Positions 61,146 through 64,000 of a stretch of 64,000 nucleotides of DNA are shown here, piece after piece. The stretch's first letter is position 1. Each line of letters begins with the position of its first letter. The DNA comes from Flavobacterium chryseum. Lineage in GTDB: Bacteria; Bacteroidota; Bacteroidia; Flavobacteriales; Flavobacteriaceae. A program made the translations under genes and the position numbers. Where the stretch lies: the NCBI RefSeq assembly GCF_004362015.1, contig NZ_SNWW01000007.1, forward strand, positions 271,318 through 335,317, written 5' to 3'. A model generated the notes under the pieces. It ran no database searches, was not told where the DNA came from, and saw only the letters and a program-made list of their open reading frames with translations.

Positions 61146-62237
61146 ATGGAACAACTAATAAAACAAGATCTATTTTTAGAAAAATATAATATTGACATTA
61201 ATAATTTCGAGGCAACAACTCTAAAATGGAATGATTTAAAGCTGATTCATCAAGATTATCTTAAAGAAATTCCAAAACTGGAGTCTTCAGCAATATACAT
61301 TTTCAATAGTTTGATGAAAACACCTAATGTTCATTCTGTTAGATATAGAATTAAGGAAGCTGAACATGTAATAGAAAAAATAATTCGTAAAAGAATTAGA
61401 GATCCAAATCAAATAATCACAATTGAAAATTATAAATCTGAACTGACAGATTTAATAGGTCTTCGAGCTTTACATTTATTTAAGGAAGAGTGGAATTCTA
61501 TACATGAATTTATAACCTCGACATGGGAATTAAAAGAAAAGCCTGTTGCGAACTATAGAGATGGAGATTCTTCTGATTATAAAAAAGAATTTGAAAAATT
61601 AGATTGTGATGTTAAGGAACATAAATACGGTTACCGTTCTGTTCATTACATAGTTGAAACTAAACCTGCAAAAGAGACATATTTTGCTGAAATTCAGATT
61701 AGAACAATTTTTGAAGAAGCTTGGAGCGAAATTGACCACACAATAAGATATCCATATGATCAAGATAATCCTGTTTTCGGGCAGTTTTTATTGATATTAA
61801 ATAGACTTGCTGGTAGTGCGGATGAAATGGGTACATTTATTCAATATCTCAAAAAAGAACTTCAAACCAAGGAAACTAATTTCAATCAGATGATGAATGA
61901 GAAAGATAGCTTGATCAAAGAATTGGAAGCAAAAATCCGTAATCTTAAAGTTGAAGATTCTGATAAACAATACTTAACAGATGGTTTAGAAAAATTAAAG
62001 ATGCCAACATATTCATCTGATTATATAAAATTAGGAAATGCTGTTTCTGATGCTATTCGAAATATTTCGTTGATAACAAACTTATCTGACTTATCTAATA
62101 TTAAAAATATACAATTACCACAAACATTAATAACTTCAGATTTTTCTTCACTACACAAAACAATCGACAGTAATCCTATATTTTCTCAAATACAAGCCTC
62201 AAGGGAGTCTCTTAAAGACAAAAAGAAGTTAAAATAA
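61146..62237 (+). CDS. RelA/SpoT-type nucleotidyltransferase domain protein (small alarmone synthetase-like)
   Basis: The 363-residue protein has a synthetase domain (about 50-210) with VRYRIKEAEHVIEKI, D-L-I-G-L-R (102-107), the G-loop KYGYRSVHY (about 160-168) and E-I-Q-I-R-T (182-187) followed by EEAWSEIDHTIRY. It has no HD hydrolase or TGS domain. A coiled-coil region follows (about 225-275, LKKELQTKETNFNQMMNEKD) and a C-terminal region of no known type. Such proteins make (p)ppGpp or ppApp, or pyrophosphorylate tRNA as ToxSAS toxins. Its place in an accessory block between repeats suggests a defence or toxin-antitoxin role. Whether it makes alarmone or is a toxin cannot be told. Confidence 0.85.
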   Translation: MEQLIKQDLFLEKYNIDINNFEATTLKWNDLKLIHQDYLKEIPKLESSAIYIFNSLMKTPNVHSVRYRIKEAEHVIEKIIRKRIRDPNQIITIENYKSELTDLIGLRALHLFKEEWNSIHEFITSTWELKEKPVANYRDGDSSDYKKEFEKLDCDVKEHKYGYRSVHYIVETKPAKETYFAEIQIRTIFEEAWSEIDHTIRYPYDQDNPVFGQFLLILNRLAGSADEMGTFIQYLKKELQTKETNFNQMMNEKDSLIKELEAKIRNLKVEDSDKQYLTDGLEKLKMPTYSSDYIKLGNAVSDAIRNISLITNLSDLSNIKNIQLPQTLITSDFSSLHKTIDSNPIFSQIQASRESLKDKKKLK

Positions 62238-62250
62238 TCGTTATTAAATT

Positions 62251-62336
62251 CCCCGCTGGCGCGAGCATCCCGCTCGTGAACGCAATCTAAATCAATTTCA
62301 AAAACTATGTGTTCACGAGCGGGACGCTTGTGCAGG
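62251..62336. repeat. Palindromic repeat, family 2, two-arm copy
   Basis: CCCCGCTGGCGCGAGCATCC...CGTGAAC (62251-62281) is mirrored by GTTCACGAGCGGGACGCTTG...CAGG (62311-62336). This is the most complete family-2 copy in the window. Confidence 0.82.
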
Positions 62337-62448
62337 CCTAAGAGACATAATACTATTATTGGAATAGAAAATCAATCTTGTGGGCACAGATTAGAAATTC
62401 GCACTATCAGGTTTTAGATTATAATTAATTCAATCAGAGTATTTAAAG

Positions 62449-63372
62449 ATGACAACAAACGAAGAACAATACATCAGTTTCCTTAAACAAAAAGTTCTTA
62501 AAAGAATTTCAATTGAGATTAATGAAAATTCAATTAATAATATCATAAAAACTGATCTGTATGAATCACATATAAAAGACAAGATTTCCTCCAGTTTTCA
62601 AGAATATTATTTTGAAACATTAAACAAGGAGTATTTTTTAAGTTCGAAAAATTTCTTCAAACAATTTAAAAGCCGCTATTCTTTGCAAGGAATAGATAAT
62701 GAGTATTTAGACAAACTTGAAAATAACAAAACTGAAATTTTACAATTGATTCGTCAAAATTCTTTAACCAAATTATACATTAATTATTTTAACAAGGCAT
62801 TAATAAAACATGGCGATTTAAAAAAAGAGAAAGATTTAGGTTCTTTTTTCGCAAAATTAGTTCATCACTTTTTACCAAATGAATACTGTGCACTAGATAA
62901 TCCCATTAAAGATTATTTTGGATTATCTAAAGAAAGTTTTTTTATTGCTTTCTTTATTATTAGCGAAGAATACAAAAAGTGGGCAATAGAAAATAAACAA
63001 CTACTTAATACTATTAGAGAAAATTTTAGACAACTTGATCAAAATAAAATCTTAGATTTTAATTTACTTACTGATCATAAACTGCTAGATCTTATATTTT
63101 GGAGCAAAGCTAATAGAAATAAAAAAGTAAATACTAAAAATCCCTCCCAGCCAACAAGCATAAAACTTCACGATGCAATAATCCAAATTTTAGTAGACGA
63201 AAATCGAGCGATGTCTACCAAAGAAATTGCAGAAAAATTAAATTTTAATAAGCTTTATACCAAAAGAGATAAATCTGAAATTACTGATTTTCAAATTCAC
63301 GGTAGAACTAAAAAATATCCAAATTTATTTAATCGTGATGGCTCTATTGTTGCCTTAGTTAATCTAAAATAA
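62449..63372 (+). CDS. Protein with C-terminal HARE-HTH-like winged helix
   Basis: The 307-residue soluble protein has a helical N-terminal part of about 220 residues with DLGSFFAKLVHHFLPNEYCA in the middle. A C-terminal domain (about 238-305) fits the HARE-HTH winged helix: IKLHDAIIQILVDENRAMST, KEIAEKLNFNKLYTKRDKSE, FQIHGRTKKYPNLFNRDGS. This domain is found in restriction-modification and chromatin proteins, where it reads DNA. The N-terminal part is not recognised. No other restriction or methylase gene is nearby. Assignment is from pattern memory. Confidence 0.7.
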   Translation: MTTNEEQYISFLKQKVLKRISIEINENSINNIIKTDLYESHIKDKISSSFQEYYFETLNKEYFLSSKNFFKQFKSRYSLQGIDNEYLDKLENNKTEILQLIRQNSLTKLYINYFNKALIKHGDLKKEKDLGSFFAKLVHHFLPNEYCALDNPIKDYFGLSKESFFIAFFIISEEYKKWAIENKQLLNTIRENFRQLDQNKILDFNLLTDHKLLDLIFWSKANRNKKVNTKNPSQPTSIKLHDAIIQILVDENRAMSTKEIAEKLNFNKLYTKRDKSEITDFQIHGRTKKYPNLFNRDGSIVALVNLK

Positions 63373-63418
63373 TTTTGAAACTAATATGGAACTTCAAACC
63401 AATATAAAAACCAAACCA

Positions 63419-63847
63419 ATGAAACTACTAATAACCACATTACTTTTAATTTTCAACCTAACAATATCCGCACAATCGAGCAATTCCGTTGGCGATTATA
63501 CTCGTTCACTTGGTGAAGAAGGAAAACATACAATCGAATATAAATTGACCTTAAATCAAGATGGAACATTCGTATTTCATTCGTATTCGAAAATACAAGG
63601 CGGAATTCCAAATGAAGTAAACCAATACGGAAAAGGAAAATGGAGCGCAAAAGACAATATGATTACTTTTACTTCAGATAAAAAAGAAGACTTTGACGAA
63701 AAGTATACTTTAGATTTTAATAATTCTAAAGCGAGATTTATAACTAAAAATCCAAGAGACAAAACAGATAAAGTCGTTAAGACAAAACTTCTATTTTTAG
63801 AATCAGGTATTTTTTGGATGCAAAGAGTTGATATTTTTAAAGTTTAG
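63419..63847 (+). CDS. Secreted small protein, lipocalin-like pattern, unknown function
   Basis: The start at 63419 gives a signal peptide (MKLLITTLLLIFNLTISAQ) and 142 residues; the earlier in-frame ATG at 63386 would bury it. The mature part is beta-rich: HTIEYKLTLNQDGTFVFHSY, GKGKWSAKDNMITFTSDKKE, KYTLDFNNSKARFI. The W-x-x-x-D-x-x-I-T-F and L-x-L-x-x-D-G-T-F patterns resemble copper resistance NlpE-like or lipocalin-like small beta barrels. It is the last gene before the repeat region at the window's right edge. Confidence 0.65.
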   Translation: MKLLITTLLLIFNLTISAQSSNSVGDYTRSLGEEGKHTIEYKLTLNQDGTFVFHSYSKIQGGIPNEVNQYGKGKWSAKDNMITFTSDKKEDFDEKYTLDFNNSKARFITKNPRDKTDKVVKTKLLFLESGIFWMQRVDIFKV

Positions 63848-63910
63848 AAATGCATTAAAGTCCGTACAGGAAAGTCCGTATTATTTTGAGATTAAAGATA
63901 TCTATTGCAA

Positions 63911-64000
63911 ATTCTGGCAAAAGTGAGCATGCCATTCCGGTAAAAGAGATCAGTTGATTCCGGTTTAAAGTGACCACCCTATTCTTGTAAAAGAGATCAG
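63911..64000. mobile_element. Terminal repeat array at the right edge, possibly the end of an IS21-type element
   Basis: Four similar units of 23-24 bases begin at 63911, 63934, 63957 and 63981. They share ATTC(C/T)(G/T)G(G/T/C) then AAAGTGA or AAAGAGATCAG words, for example ATTCCGGTAAAAGAGATCAG. Repeated terminal motifs of this kind are typical of IS21-type ends in Bacteroidota. The transposase would lie beyond base 64000. Confidence 0.4.

Overview
The window is a stretch of a Bacteroidota chromosome, most likely Flavobacterium or a close relative. The evidence is an AT-rich genome with few Shine-Dalgarno sites, TAnnTTTG-type -7 promoter boxes, lipoprotein signals of the SSC/SGC type, and a gene set typical of that group: type III plus type II glutamine synthetase, a fused IcmF-like mutase, a GH92 mannosidase, OmpA with thrombospondin-3 repeats, and the variant PurM-like AIR synthase. 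No rRNA or tRNA gene was recognised.

Layout. 1-6.1 kb: the end of an FKBP isomerase, a DMT exporter, a DoxX-like protein, aquaporin, a GlsB-type stress protein, a sterol-desaturase-type hydroxylase and an M61 peptidase. 6.2-12.4 kb: GH92 mannosidase, GNAT acetyltransferase, AIR synthase and small conserved proteins. 12.5-18.2 kb: a leftward curli-type amyloid operon (csgA, csgB, csgH/E, csgF, csgG, then a TolB-like propeller lipoprotein). It has a hairpin between csgA and csgB, and a frameshift in a ten-A run in csgE. 18.4-23.4 kb: divergent glutamine synthetases and TerC. 23.5-29.5 kb: a collagen-like lipoprotein, an esterase, an AraC regulator, and four tandem paralogous genes for small secreted proteins. 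Three of these share one promoter architecture and an identical 19-bp upstream motif that also occurs next to the AraC gene. 29.5-31.7 kb: an accessory patch with a 151-bp relic of the mutase gene, palindromic repeats, an AbiJ-like protein and a membrane coiled-coil protein. 31.9-35.3 kb: the IcmF-like mutase. 35.6-45 kb: an L,D-transpeptidase, two frameshifted genes, Coa1-like, DUF4197, PurU, catalase and an aldo/keto reductase. 45-58.7 kb: AraC, BtuF-like, PyrF, OmpA, Dps, CsbD, a response regulator with a CHASE3 histidine kinase, a run of small envelope-stress genes (DUF4142-like, beta-barrel, lmo0937, YtxH, holin-like) and prfA. 59-64 kb: a second accessory block with a two-gene membrane unit, a DUF2511 lipoprotein, a RelA/SpoT-type synthetase, a HARE-HTH protein, and terminal repeats resembling the end of an IS21-type element at the right edge.

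Two themes stand out. First, the window is rich in palindromic and short repeats of at least five families. One family (core CGAGCG-TCC-CGCTCG) is seen only around the accessory genes; another is embedded in frame in the mutase gene. Second, three genes (csgE, a small conserved gene at 37.4 kb and an SGNH hydrolase at 38.0 kb) are each broken by what looks like one missing base. This could be real decay or phase variation, or assembly error. The best candidate for an under-described system is the AraC regulator with its shared-motif family of small secreted beta-domain proteins. The csgH-csgE fusion with its homopolymer switch is second.
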